From assembly GCA_964652155.1 (NCBI GenBank), contig CAZZBK010000033.1, forward strand, positions 1-42,306: DNA of 42,306 nt, in the 5' to 3' direction. Below the pieces are notes generated by a model. It was not told where the DNA came from. It did no database searches and saw only the letters and a program-made list of their open reading frames with translations. Below are positions 32,226-39,683 of this stretch, one piece after another (position 1 is the first letter of the stretch; each line of letters opens with the position of its first letter). The position numbers were made by a program, and so were the translations under genes. This DNA is from CAZZBK01 sp964652155 (GTDB lineage: Bacteria > Planctomycetota > Planctomycetia > Pirellulales > PNKZ01).

Positions 32226-33662
32226 TCAGACCTTGACCTCGGCGGTTGTCGAGGCGAACTGAGCATAGCGACTGCGGATCGGCTGCACGATCTCGCTCAC
32301 AAACTCGTCGACCTGTTGCGGGGCGCGGCCCACGTAGCGCGACAGATCGAGGACCGCGTCGAGGTTCACGCGCGCAAACGCCTGGTCGCCGCGCAGCCGA
32401 TCGAGTAGGTCGTTGGGCTGCCCTTCCTCCTTGACAACACGACCCGCCGCTTGGCTGTGTTGGCGAATCAGCTCGTGGAGTTCCTGACGATCGCCACCCG
32501 CGGCGACGGCGGCCATCAGGATGTTCTCGGTGGCCATGAAGGGCAACTCGGCCCGCAGCCGCTGTTCGATCACCTTGGGGTACACGACCAAGCCGTTCGA
32601 GACGTTCTGGAGCAGAATCAATATCGCGTCGATGGCCAGGAACGCCTGTGGGATGACGAGCCGACGATTGGCGCTGTCGTCAAGGGTCCGTTCCATCCAC
32701 TGCGTGCTGAGCGTGTTCGCGGCGCTGCTCTCGAGGCTCTGCACGAATCGGGCGAGGCCGCATATCCGTTCGCTGCGCATCGGGTTGCGCTTGTAAGCCA
32801 TCGCCGACGAGCCGATCTGATGCTTCTCGAAGGGCTCTTCGATCTCCTTGAAGCTCTGCAACAAGCGGAGGTCGCTGGCCGTTTTGTGCGCACTTTGGGC
32901 GATGCCCGACAGCGTGCTGAGGATTTGCGCGTCGACCTTGCGCGAGTACGTCTGCCCGGTGACGGCATACGCGCCGCTGAACCCGAGCCGGTGGCTCACG
33001 AGTTCGTCGAGCTTGCGGACCTTGGCGTGGTCGCCTGCGAACAGCTCGAGGAAGCTGGCTTGCGTGCCGGTCGTTCCCTTGACGCCCCGGGCAAGCAAGT
33101 TGCTCAGCCGCATCTCGACATCGGCGAGGTCCTGAACGAGATCGTACATCCACAGGCAGGCCCGCTTGCCGACCGTCGTGGGCTGGGCGGGTTGCAAATG
33201 GGTGTAACCCAGGCAGGCCTGGGCGCGTTGTGCGGTGGCGAACGTGCCGAGGGTATCGATCACCCCCGCCAAGCGCCGCGCAACGTGCAGTAAAGCCTCG
33301 CGCATCAAGAGCAGATCGGCGTTATCGGTGACGTAACAACTGGTCGCCCCCAGGTGAATTATGCCACGGGCCGCGGGACAGTCGTCGCCGTAGGCATGCA
33401 CATGGGCCATGACATCGTGGCGCAGCTTGCGTTCGTACTGTTCGGCGGCAGCAAAGTCGATCGTCTCGACGTGCGCTTTGAGTTCGGCGATTTGCGCGGG
33501 GGTGATGTTCAATCCCAACTCGGCCTCGCACTCGGCGAGCACGACCCACAACTGTCGCCAGGTTTGGAATTTTCGCCGCGGGCTCCAGAGCTGGCTCATC
33601 TCGTCCGAGGCGTAGCGGGCGATCAGCGGGTTGTCGTAATTCGCGTAGGGGTCGTGCGTCAT
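32226..33662 (-). CDS. purB: Adenylosuccinate lyase, eukaryote-like type
   Basis: PurB removes fumarate from SAICAR and from adenylosuccinate, two steps of purine synthesis. The 478 residues carry the fumarate-lyase signature SSAMAYKRNPMRSER near 283-297. The N-terminus (PLIARYASDEMSQLWSPRRK, FQTWRQLWVVLAECEAELGL), then RLRHDVMAHVHAYG-like sequence, GIIHLGATSCYVTDNADL, GVKGTTGTQASFLELFAGD, TGQTYSRKVD and LPFMATENILMA follow the animal enzyme (about 484 residues) closely, and differ from the shorter E. coli and Bacillus PurB. The tetrameric cytoplasmic enzyme is expected. The glycosylase gene follows after five bases. A cloverleaf-like palindrome lies 36 bases upstream of the start. Confidence 0.96.
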   Translation of the reverse strand: MTHDPYANYDNPLIARYASDEMSQLWSPRRKFQTWRQLWVVLAECEAELGLNITPAQIAELKAHVETIDFAAAEQYERKLRHDVMAHVHAYGDDCPAARGIIHLGATSCYVTDNADLLLMREALLHVARRLAGVIDTLGTFATAQRAQACLGYTHLQPAQPTTVGKRACLWMYDLVQDLADVEMRLSNLLARGVKGTTGTQASFLELFAGDHAKVRKLDELVSHRLGFSGAYAVTGQTYSRKVDAQILSTLSGIAQSAHKTASDLRLLQSFKEIEEPFEKHQIGSSAMAYKRNPMRSERICGLARFVQSLESSAANTLSTQWMERTLDDSANRRLVIPQAFLAIDAILILLQNVSNGLVVYPKVIEQRLRAELPFMATENILMAAVAAGGDRQELHELIRQHSQAAGRVVKEEGQPNDLLDRLRGDQAFARVNLDAVLDLSRYVGRAPQQVDEFVSEIVQPIRSRYAQFASTTAEVKV

Positions 33663-33697
33663 GGGGGCGTTGCTGTGGATACTCGCGTGACGATGGG

Positions 33698-33752
33698 CCC
33701 CAAGCCGGCGACTTGTCGCCGATCATTCGGCGGCAGAGCCGCCGGCTTGGGG
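33698..33752. repeat. Cloverleaf-like palindromic element upstream of purB
   Basis: An outer stem of CCCCAAGCCGGC with GCCGGCTTGGGG encloses two inner hairpins, GGCGAC-tt-GTCGCC and CGGCGGC-aga-GCCGCCG. It sits between purB and the assembly gap, in the space where the purB promoter would be. It has no T-run on either side. Confidence 0.75.
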
Positions 33753-33888
33753 TCAATGTCTCGATGGATTATAGGGGACCGATCCAGCTTGATTCTCGAA
33801 TTTTCTCGATCCCCCGCAAGTCATAAAGTGGCGGGCCAAACGAGTGCTTTAATCGCGACCGGGGCTCGGGTATGTTGAAGGGCCCCGC

Positions 33889-33988
33889 NNNNNNNNNNNN
33901 NNNNNNNNNNNNNNNNNNNNNNNNNNNNNNNNNNNNNNNNNNNNNNNNNNNNNNNNNNNNNNNNNNNNNNNNNNNNNNNNNNNNNNNN
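33889..33988. other. Assembly gap (100 N)
   Basis: Exactly 100 N, a scaffold placeholder. It lies 30 bases before the start of the MenC-family gene, so its promoter region and the true neighbour on the left are unknown. Confidence 0.98.
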
Positions 33989-34018
33989 TGATTGAAACCC
34001 GCCGCGAGAGACCATCCG

Positions 34019-35140
34019 ATGCGCATCGACCGAATCGACGTTTATCATGTGGCCATGCCGCTGATTTATCCCTGGCGGACCGCGTATGGCGAAGATGCCG
34101 CGATCGAGGCGGTGCTTGTGCGGATGCAGAGTGGCGAGCACGTCGGCTGGGGCGAGTCGTCGCCGCTCGCGGCTCCCTGTTACAGTTGCGAGTGGGCCGG
34201 CGGCGTGTATGCCACGGTCCGCGACTGGCTCGCGCCTGCCTTGCTCGGACAGAACGTCGAGAGCGGCGAGGATTTGCAGCAGCGGCTCGGTCACTTCAAA
34301 GGGAATCACTTTGCCAAGGCGGCACTCGACACGGCCTGGTGGGTGTTGCACGCCAAGATGACCGGCCAACCACTCTACAAGGTACTCGGCGGACAGCGCG
34401 ACACGATCGACGTCGGAGCCGACTTCGGAATCATGGACTCGATCGACGATCTGCTCAGCGGCATGGGAAAAGCCTTCGAGGCGGGTTTTAAGCGCGTGAA
34501 GCTCAAGTATCGCCCCGGCTGGGATGTCACGATGCTGCAAGCGGTCCGGAGCACCTTCCCGACGCAGACCATCCACATCGACTGCAACAGCGGCTACACG
34601 CTCGATGCGCTCGACATGTTCTGCCGCCTCGACGACTTTCATCTGGCGATGATCGAGCAGCCGCTCACGTACGACGACGTGCTCGACCACGCGCGGCTGC
34701 AAAGCGCAATCCACACGAGTGTTTGCCTGGACGAGACAATCAACTCGCTGCATCGGGCCGAGCAGGCGATCGATTGCGGGGCGTGCCGGTGGATCAACAT
34801 CAAGCCGGGTCGCGTCGGCGGCTTGACCGTCGCCAAGCAGATCCATGACTTGGCCAAGCAGGCGAACATTCCCTGCTGGGTGGGCGGGATGCTCGAGAGT
34901 GCCGTGGGGGCGCAGATCTGCATCGCCTTGGCGACGTTGGACAACTTCAGTTACCCGGCCGATATTTTCCCCTCGGCGCGATTTTACCGCCAGGATATGT
35001 CAGAGCCGACGATCGACTTGATCCCCGGGCCCGACGGCTCGCCGCAGGTCAAAGCCAGTTCGCTGCCCGGCATCGGCACGGAGCCCAACGCCCAACGGCT
35101 GCAACAGCTGTCGAAGGCACACGCCCATCTGACGGCTTAA
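34019..35140 (+). CDS. menC: o-Succinylbenzoate synthase / N-acylamino-acid racemase family enzyme
   Basis: This is an enolase-superfamily enzyme of the MenC/NAAAR group. MenC dehydrates SHCHC to o-succinylbenzoate in menaquinone synthesis; close relatives racemise N-acyl amino acids. The 373 residues have the capping domain (MRIDRIDVYHVAMPLIYPWR) and a TIM barrel with catalytic Lys161 and Lys163 (KLKYRPGWD), metal ligands Asp188 (IDCNSGYT), Glu213 (IEQPL) and Asp238 (CLDETI), and the second-face Lys262 (NIKPGRVGG), then GGMLESAVG. All are intact. ATG 34019 is used; a TTG 27 bases earlier abuts the assembly gap. Planctomycetes use menaquinone, so MenC is the likelier role, but no other men gene is visible. 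A hairpin follows the stop. Confidence 0.85.
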   Translation: MRIDRIDVYHVAMPLIYPWRTAYGEDAAIEAVLVRMQSGEHVGWGESSPLAAPCYSCEWAGGVYATVRDWLAPALLGQNVESGEDLQQRLGHFKGNHFAKAALDTAWWVLHAKMTGQPLYKVLGGQRDTIDVGADFGIMDSIDDLLSGMGKAFEAGFKRVKLKYRPGWDVTMLQAVRSTFPTQTIHIDCNSGYTLDALDMFCRLDDFHLAMIEQPLTYDDVLDHARLQSAIHTSVCLDETINSLHRAEQAIDCGACRWINIKPGRVGGLTVAKQIHDLAKQANIPCWVGGMLESAVGAQICIALATLDNFSYPADIFPSARFYRQDMSEPTIDLIPGPDGSPQVKASSLPGIGTEPNAQRLQQLSKAHAHLTA

Positions 35141-35154
35141 ACGAAAGCGGAGAG

Positions 35155-35217
35155 CGGAAAGCCGAAAGCGGGAGGGTTCTGAGCGATGCCCGCTTTCCGC
35201 TTTCGGCTTTCCGTTTT
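35155..35217 (+). terminator. Long inverted repeat after menC, possible terminator
   Basis: CGGAAAGCCGAAAGCGG (35155-35171) pairs perfectly over 17 bases with CCGCTTTCGGCTTTCCG (35197-35213), loop 25, followed by TTTT. The internally repetitive GAAAGC units suggest it may also be a dispersed repeat. Confidence 0.6.
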
Positions 35218-35270
35218 GGCCCGCGAGGGATGAGAAGATGAGAGACCGAGTCTGGCGCATGTAACCGCCC

Positions 35271-36611
35271 ATGGATGTCGAGCTGGACCCGCCGCCGCTG
35301 ACACGCGCCTTGGGCTTGCCCTCGGCCGTGGCGCTCAATGTGGCCAACATGATCGGGGCGGGGCCGTTTATCACCATCCCGGCGTTTCTCGCCGCCATGA
35401 ACGGTCCCCAGGCGCTCGTGGCGTGGGTGATTGCCGCGGTGCTCGTGCTGTGCGACGGACTCGTCTGGAGCGAGCTTGGCGCGGCGCTGCCGGGGAGCGG
35501 CGGCTCGTACCATTTCCTCCGCATGCTGTATGCCCCTTACCGCTGGGGACGCATGCTCCCCTTTCTGTTCATCTGGCAGTTCATGATCAGCGGCACGCTC
35601 GAAATGGCGTCGGGCTACATTGCCGCCGCCGACTTTGTGGCCTACGTCTGGCCAAGCCTGAACGAGCCGATCTGGGGCAGCCTGTCCCTCAAGCCGTGGT
35701 TGAGCGCCGCCGCGGCGCTGGTCGTCACGGGCCTATTGTGCCGCCGGATCGAGTCGCTCGGGCGATGGAGCATCGTGCTCTGCGGCTGCTCGCTGCTCAC
35801 GGTCGCGGCGGTGATCGTCATGGGCGCATTGCATTTCGATCCGGCGAAGATCGTGTTCCCTAGCGAGGCCTGGCGATGGGACTCAACGCACTTCGGCGGG
35901 CTCGGCGCGGCGATGACGATCGCCATTTATGATTACCTCGGCTACTACAACGTGTGTCACTTGGGGGACGAGGTCCGCGAGCCGCAGCGGACGATTCCAC
36001 GAGCGGTCATGCTGTCGGTCGTGCTCGTGGCCCTCGTTTATCTCACGATGAACGTCGCCATTATCGCGGTCGTGCCCTGGCAAGAAGCGATGCTATCAAA
36101 GCACATCGCGGCCGAGTTCGTCGAGCGACTCTACGGTCGCGGGGCGGCCGAGGGGTTCACGCTGCTCATTTTGCTGACCGTGGTTGCATGCCTGTTTGCC
36201 ATGACGCTCGGCTACTCGCGCATCGCGTATGCGGCAGCACGGAACGGTGACTTTTTTCGCCCGTTTGCTCGCTTGCACCCGCGCGATCGGTACCCCAGCG
36301 TGTCGCTGTGGAGCCTGGGTGGGTTGACGGCCGTGTTCTGCTTTATCTCGCTGGAGACGGTGATTACGGCGGCGGTGACGGTCCGGATCGGGGTGCAGTT
36401 CATCGGGCAGATCGTGGGGCTGCACCTGTTTCGCCGTCGTGCCGAGGGTCGCGCAGGGCCGTTCCGCATGTGGTTGTACCCGTTACCGAGTCTGCTGGCG
36501 CTCTGCGGATGGCTGTTTCTATTGGGCTCGAACGGGAGCGCGTTGTTGGCGGCGACAGTGGTGCTGGCAAGCGGAGTGCTGGCGTATGGCGTATGGCACC
36601 GCCTCCGCTAG
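35271..36611 (+). CDS. APC-superfamily amino acid permease
   Basis: This is an inner-membrane secondary transporter of the amino acid-polyamine-organocation superfamily. The 446 residues have about twelve hydrophobic segments. The first carries the substrate-binding motif NMIGAGPFITIPAF (GxG-like unwound helix), then ALPGSGGSYHFLRMLY, a family landmark (E/P-x-SGG-x-Y). Transmembrane six includes MTIAIYDYLGYYNVCHLGDE, followed by VREPQRTIPRA, again typical. Later, YSRIAYAAARNGDFFRPFAR matches the conserved loop. The substrate is unknown. It starts 130 bases after menC and probably has its own transcript. The C-terminus is short and lacks a regulatory domain. Confidence 0.92.
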   Translation: MDVELDPPPLTRALGLPSAVALNVANMIGAGPFITIPAFLAAMNGPQALVAWVIAAVLVLCDGLVWSELGAALPGSGGSYHFLRMLYAPYRWGRMLPFLFIWQFMISGTLEMASGYIAAADFVAYVWPSLNEPIWGSLSLKPWLSAAAALVVTGLLCRRIESLGRWSIVLCGCSLLTVAAVIVMGALHFDPAKIVFPSEAWRWDSTHFGGLGAAMTIAIYDYLGYYNVCHLGDEVREPQRTIPRAVMLSVVLVALVYLTMNVAIIAVVPWQEAMLSKHIAAEFVERLYGRGAAEGFTLLILLTVVACLFAMTLGYSRIAYAAARNGDFFRPFARLHPRDRYPSVSLWSLGGLTAVFCFISLETVITAAVTVRIGVQFIGQIVGLHLFRRRAEGRAGPFRMWLYPLPSLLALCGWLFLLGSNGSALLAATVVLASGVLAYGVWHRLR

Positions 36612-37319
36612 CGTGTTGGGCGCGACGCGTCATCACACGGGACGAGCCGCTGAAACGGTGTAATCGTTACAACCGTTCGAGACGGTCGTGGGTGCGAGTG
36701 TTTGCGCGACAGGACTTGGTTTTACGACCGGATCGAACGCTATGGCCGTAAAAAGTTTCTAAAGTCGGAGTGCAGCGCCACACGATGCTAACTTTCGGAA
36801 GGCTTGTTCATCATGCGAGGTTCTTCGGAACCACAACGGTTGAACGAGCTGTACGGGGGGAACCGTGTGTCGACTCGCTCGCCGCGAGTTGTCCGCCGCG
36901 CAATCGACCGCCGATTCGCCGCGACAAGCATGACTTTCCTCGTTCACCGCGCAGCTGCACGCTGCGTGTTGTGCCAACGTTAGTAAACGTCTGCATGGTA
37001 TCGCTGCCCACTGGGTCTGAGAACCGTGCGGATTTTTACTGACTTTCGCACCTCGCGCGTGACGATGACGAAAGTAATGGCAGGAGTCAGAAGGATCTGA
37101 CCGGCCGACCCAACTGGAGCGAATGAATTAACTAACCTGGCAAGAACCTGACCCAGATAACTGTGCGGCCGCCGGAAGCAACCCACAGCCGGCCCGAAGG
37201 AACGCGATCAACCGCGGGGCGCACAGTAAACAGCGTTTTTGCCGCTCGAGCGTCACATGTCCCAACCGTGGGACGTTCGAGGTCACCGAGAACCAAGCGT
37301 ATCGAACGGAGAGCCTGAA
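36612..37319 (+). other. 708-base intergenic region ahead of the HTH-receiver gene
   Basis: No protein gene was recognised. Small open frames here lack domains and consistent codon use. The region may hold a long leader or regulatory RNA for the gene at 37320. The inverted repeat at 37245-37281 is listed separately. No tRNA or known RNA motif was found. Confidence 0.5.
37245..37281 (+). promoter_or_regulatory. Inverted repeat in the leader of the HTH-receiver gene
   Basis: The inner stem GTCCCA (37259-37264) pairs with TGGGAC (37269-37274), and the outer arms CTCGA (37245-37249) pair with TCGAG (37277-37281). It ends 38 bases before the ATG, so it could be an operator for autoregulation or a leader hairpin. 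Confidence 0.4.
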
Positions 37320-37895
37320 ATGAAGGTCTTCACAACTGGACAGGTCGCCAAGATCTGTAAGGTGGCCCCGCGCACCGTCAGCAAATGGTTCGATTCTGGC
37401 CGGCTGAAAGGGTATCGAATCCCTGGCTCGCAGGATCGACGTATTCCCCGCGAGTACCTGATCAAGTTCCTCAAAGAGCATGGCATGCCTTTGGGTGACT
37501 TGGAAGACGAAGCGATGGCCAAAGTGCTCATCGTGGGTCAAGATCAGGTGCTCATCGAGAACCTGAAGCGAGAATTGCCCGTCGAACGGTCGTTCAAGGT
37601 GGCTGTGGCCGCCAGCGGCTTCGAGGCTGGTATTCAAGCCGAGAGCTTCCATCCGGACTGCATCGTGGTCGATTTCTCGATCGGCCGGACCGAAGCCTTG
37701 CAAATTTGCCAAAATCTGCGTCGCAACACTGAATATGCCGAGACGATCCTGATCGCCCTGCTGCCCGATGACGGCAACACGACGACGTTCGATCGCTCGA
37801 GCATCAACGAGACCTTCAAGAAGCCGTTCGACTCGCAATTGCTGGCCGAACGCCTGAAGACGTTGATCAGTTCGCGCAAGGAATTGGTTCGCTAG
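37320..37895 (+). CDS. HTH DNA-binding domain fused to a degenerate receiver domain
   Basis: This is a probable transcription regulator of 191 residues. Residues 1-55 are a MerR/excisionase-type helix-turn-helix: VFTTGQVAKICKVAPRTVSK, then the WFDSGRLKGYRIPGSQDRRI wing. Residues 66-188 resemble a response-regulator receiver: strand AKVLIVGQDQ, phosphoacceptor candidate Asp118 (CIVVDFSIG) and Lys168 followed by Pro169 (FKKPF). The usual acidic pair after strand one is replaced by Gly73-Gln74-Asp75, and the Thr/Ser of strand four by Ala146, so phosphorylation is doubtful. DNA-binding first and receiver second is the reverse of the normal order. GGAG stands upstream of ATG 37320. No histidine kinase is nearby. 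Confidence 0.85.
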   Translation: MKVFTTGQVAKICKVAPRTVSKWFDSGRLKGYRIPGSQDRRIPREYLIKFLKEHGMPLGDLEDEAMAKVLIVGQDQVLIENLKRELPVERSFKVAVAASGFEAGIQAESFHPDCIVVDFSIGRTEALQICQNLRRNTEYAETILIALLPDDGNTTTFDRSSINETFKKPFDSQLLAERLKTLISSRKELVR

Positions 37896-37994
37896 CGCGT
37901 CGTCGCGTCCGACGCCCTAGAGTCTCGCCGCTCCACAAGAACCCGTCGCGGATGACCCCCGCGGCGGTTTCCGGCCAATGCCTGATCGATGAAA

Positions 37995-38025
37995 AAGCGG
38001 TCCACTTCGGTGGGCCGCTTTTTTT
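37995..38025 (+). terminator. Intrinsic terminator after the HTH-receiver gene
   Basis: AAGCGGtCCAC-TTCG-GTGGgCCGCTT is a ten-pair stem with a C(UUCG)G tetraloop, followed by five T. A run of A before the stem means it could also act on the other strand. Confidence 0.9.
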
Positions 38026-38093
38026 ATTGCCAGCGATGCGTCTACAATGTGCATCGTCGTTCGCTCACGCCTCATGGGGACCGCGGTCTCGTC

Positions 38094-38573
38094 ATGCCTG
38101 ACTTCACTCACTTCGACAGCTCCGGTGCCGCGCGGATGGTCGACGTCGGCGAGAAGCCCATCTCGCCACGCCTGGCACGCGCCTCGGGCCAAATCTCGAT
38201 GGCTCCGGACACACTGCGATTGATCCGCGATCGGGGCCATAAAAAAGGAGACGTGCTCGAAGTGGCCCGGCTCGCCGGCATCATGGCCGCCAAACGGACC
38301 GACGAACTGATCCCGCTCTGCCACTCATTACCGCTCGACGGCGTGACGCTCGACTTTCAGTTCGTCGACGAGCAAACGATCCGCATCGAAGCGACGGTGC
38401 GCGTGACCGCGCGGACCGGCGTCGAGATGGAAGCCTTGACGGCCGTGAGCGTCGCCGCGCTCACCATCTACGACATGTGCAAGGCGGTCGACCGCGCGAT
38501 GGTGATGGGGCCCATTCAACTCGAAGAAAAGTCCGGCGGCCGCAGCGGACACTTCGTGCGAGGCAAGTCATAA
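38094..38573 (+). CDS. moaC: Cyclic pyranopterin monophosphate synthase MoaC
   Basis: MoaC converts the MoaA product into cyclic pyranopterin monophosphate in molybdenum cofactor synthesis. The 159 residues match the family along their whole length: FTHFDSSGAARMVDVGEKP, KKGDVLEVARLAGIMAAKRT, the active-site DELIPLCHSLPLDGV with catalytic His, TARTGVEMEALTAVSVAALT, and YDMCKAVDRAMVMGPIQLEE ending in the Lys-x-GG-x-SG motif. ATG 38094 fits the family start; an upstream ATG at 37989 lies before the terminator. No other moa gene is in the window. The stop lies six bases from the end of the convergent toxin remnant. Confidence 0.96.
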   Translation: MPDFTHFDSSGAARMVDVGEKPISPRLARASGQISMAPDTLRLIRDRGHKKGDVLEVARLAGIMAAKRTDELIPLCHSLPLDGVTLDFQFVDEQTIRIEATVRVTARTGVEMEALTAVSVAALTIYDMCKAVDRAMVMGPIQLEEKSGGRSGHFVRGKS

Positions 38574-38578
38574 CGGCT

Positions 38579-38871
38579 TTACGATCGAGTTTGCCACTCA
38601 GCGGGATCACGGGCCGCGTGAAAAACGGCTAGGATCACGATGCGATCAGCGGTGAATCGGTAGTAGATACAATACGGAAAACGCGCCACCAAGGCTTCGC
38701 GCACGTCACCGTCGACCTGTGGATATCGTTGGGATTGGCTTGAAGCGCGTCGACTACTTTTTGCACTTCGGCAATGAATTCCGCGCCGAGTGCCGCTCGC
38801 TTTCGCTCATGCCAAGTAGCCGCTTCGATCAATTCAGCCCTCGCGCGAGGACGAAAAAGCAGCTTTACCAT
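38579..38871 (-). pseudogene. ParE/RelE-family toxin with a one-base frameshift
   Basis: From ATG 38871 the frame reads MVKLLFRPRARAELIEAATW, HERKRAALGAEFIAEV and VVDALQANP, the N-terminal half of a ParE/RelE toxin, and then loses similarity. In the neighbouring frame the DNA continues exactly as the family does: RYPQVDGDVREALVARFPYC, then IYYRFTADRIVILAVFHAAR and DPAEWQTRS, stop at 38579. One base is missing near 38727-38732 (sequence AATCCCAACGATATCC). The repaired toxin would have about 97 residues. The antitoxin gene directly upstream is intact and coupled (TAATG). Either the toxin has been inactivated, or this is a sequencing error. The remnant converges on moaC. Confidence 0.85.
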
Positions 38872-39101
38872 TATGGCTTTAGCTGGCGTAAGGCGTCTGC
38901 CTTGACCTGCTCCCAAGGAATGGCTGTATCAGGCTCCGAATCATCATTTGCTACTCGACGCGCGATCTCCTGCCTTTGTGCCTCGGACAACAATGGCGGG
39001 TGAGATTCTGAATCGAGTGTGTCCCAAATTTCGTGGACCAAGGCCAGACGTTGCTCACGATTGAGCTGATCTATTCCGAGTGATTTTGCCAGTGGAGTCA
39101 T
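38871..39101 (-). CDS. Addiction-module antitoxin (TIGR02574 type)
   Basis: This is a 76-residue antitoxin of the family paired with ParE/RelE toxins. MTPLAKSLGIDQLNREQRLA with LVHEIWDTLDSE is the typical helical N-terminus, followed by LLSEAQRQEIARRVANDDSE, AIPWEQVKADALRQL: the 'PGxSxxWExVxA'-like C-terminal toxin-binding motif is represented by AIPWEQVKAD. Its stop and the toxin start overlap as TAATG, so the two are translationally coupled. It stays intact although the toxin frame is broken. It lies 20 bases upstream of the nrdR stop, on the same strand. Confidence 0.85.
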   Translation of the reverse strand: MTPLAKSLGIDQLNREQRLALVHEIWDTLDSESHPPLLSEAQRQEIARRVANDDSEPDTAIPWEQVKADALRQLKP

Positions 39102-39120
39102 TGCATCGTCCTAGCTTGAG

Positions 39121-39594
39121 TTACATCGGCTTGGCCGTTCCCTCGTTGTCGAGCATCGGTTCGAGTTCCTCGACGAAGTCGCGCACGTCCTTGAACTCGC
39201 GATACACGCTGGCGAAACGCACGTAGGCGATCTGGTCGACCTTGCGCAAGTGTTCCATGACCCGTTCGCCGACAAACTGGCTCGGGACTTCGCTGTCGAA
39301 CTGCGCGTACACATCCCCTTCGACCGCGGTGACGATTCCTTCGATCCGCTCGTCGCTGATGGGCCGCTTGTAGAGGGCCTTCTCCAGCCCGCGCTTGATC
39401 TTCTCGCGCTCGAAGGGGACGCGGGTACCGTCCTTCTTGATGACCTTGAGGGCCGCCTCTTCGAGCCGTTCGTAGGTCGTGTAGCGTCGGCCGCACTGCA
39501 AGCATTCACGGCGTCGACGAATTGCGAACCCGTCTTCGCAGGCTCGCGAATCGATCACTTTGTCATTGTCGACACGGCAGAATGGGCAGTTCAT
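39121..39594 (-). CDS. nrdR: Transcriptional repressor NrdR
   Basis: NrdR represses ribonucleotide reductase genes in response to ATP/dATP. The 157 residues have the zinc ribbon with Cys3, Cys6, Cys31 and Cys34 (MNCPFCRVDNDKVIDSR, CLQCGRRYTTYERLE), then the ATP-cone (about 49-139: VIKKDGTRVPFEREKIKRGL, YVRFASVYREF). Length and motifs are standard. No NrdR box was looked for beyond this window and no nrd gene is present. It stands between the PPC-domain gene and the toxin-antitoxin pair, all on the minus strand. Confidence 0.97.
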   Translation of the reverse strand: MNCPFCRVDNDKVIDSRACEDGFAIRRRRECLQCGRRYTTYERLEEAALKVIKKDGTRVPFEREKIKRGLEKALYKRPISDERIEGIVTAVEGDVYAQFDSEVPSQFVGERVMEHLRKVDQIAYVRFASVYREFKDVRDFVEELEPMLDNEGTAKPM

Positions 39595-39683
39595 AGTTCT
39601 ATTCTACGGCCGGAGCCCGGTTTGCGAAGCTCGATTTGAGGCCAATCACCTGGTAACCGCCTTCGAGCCGTCATGGCAGCGAG

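Noticed and set aside
37160..37200. SRP RNA-like GGAAGCA motif
   Set aside because: The tetraloop and conserved internal loop of the SRP helix cannot be formed with the surrounding bases.
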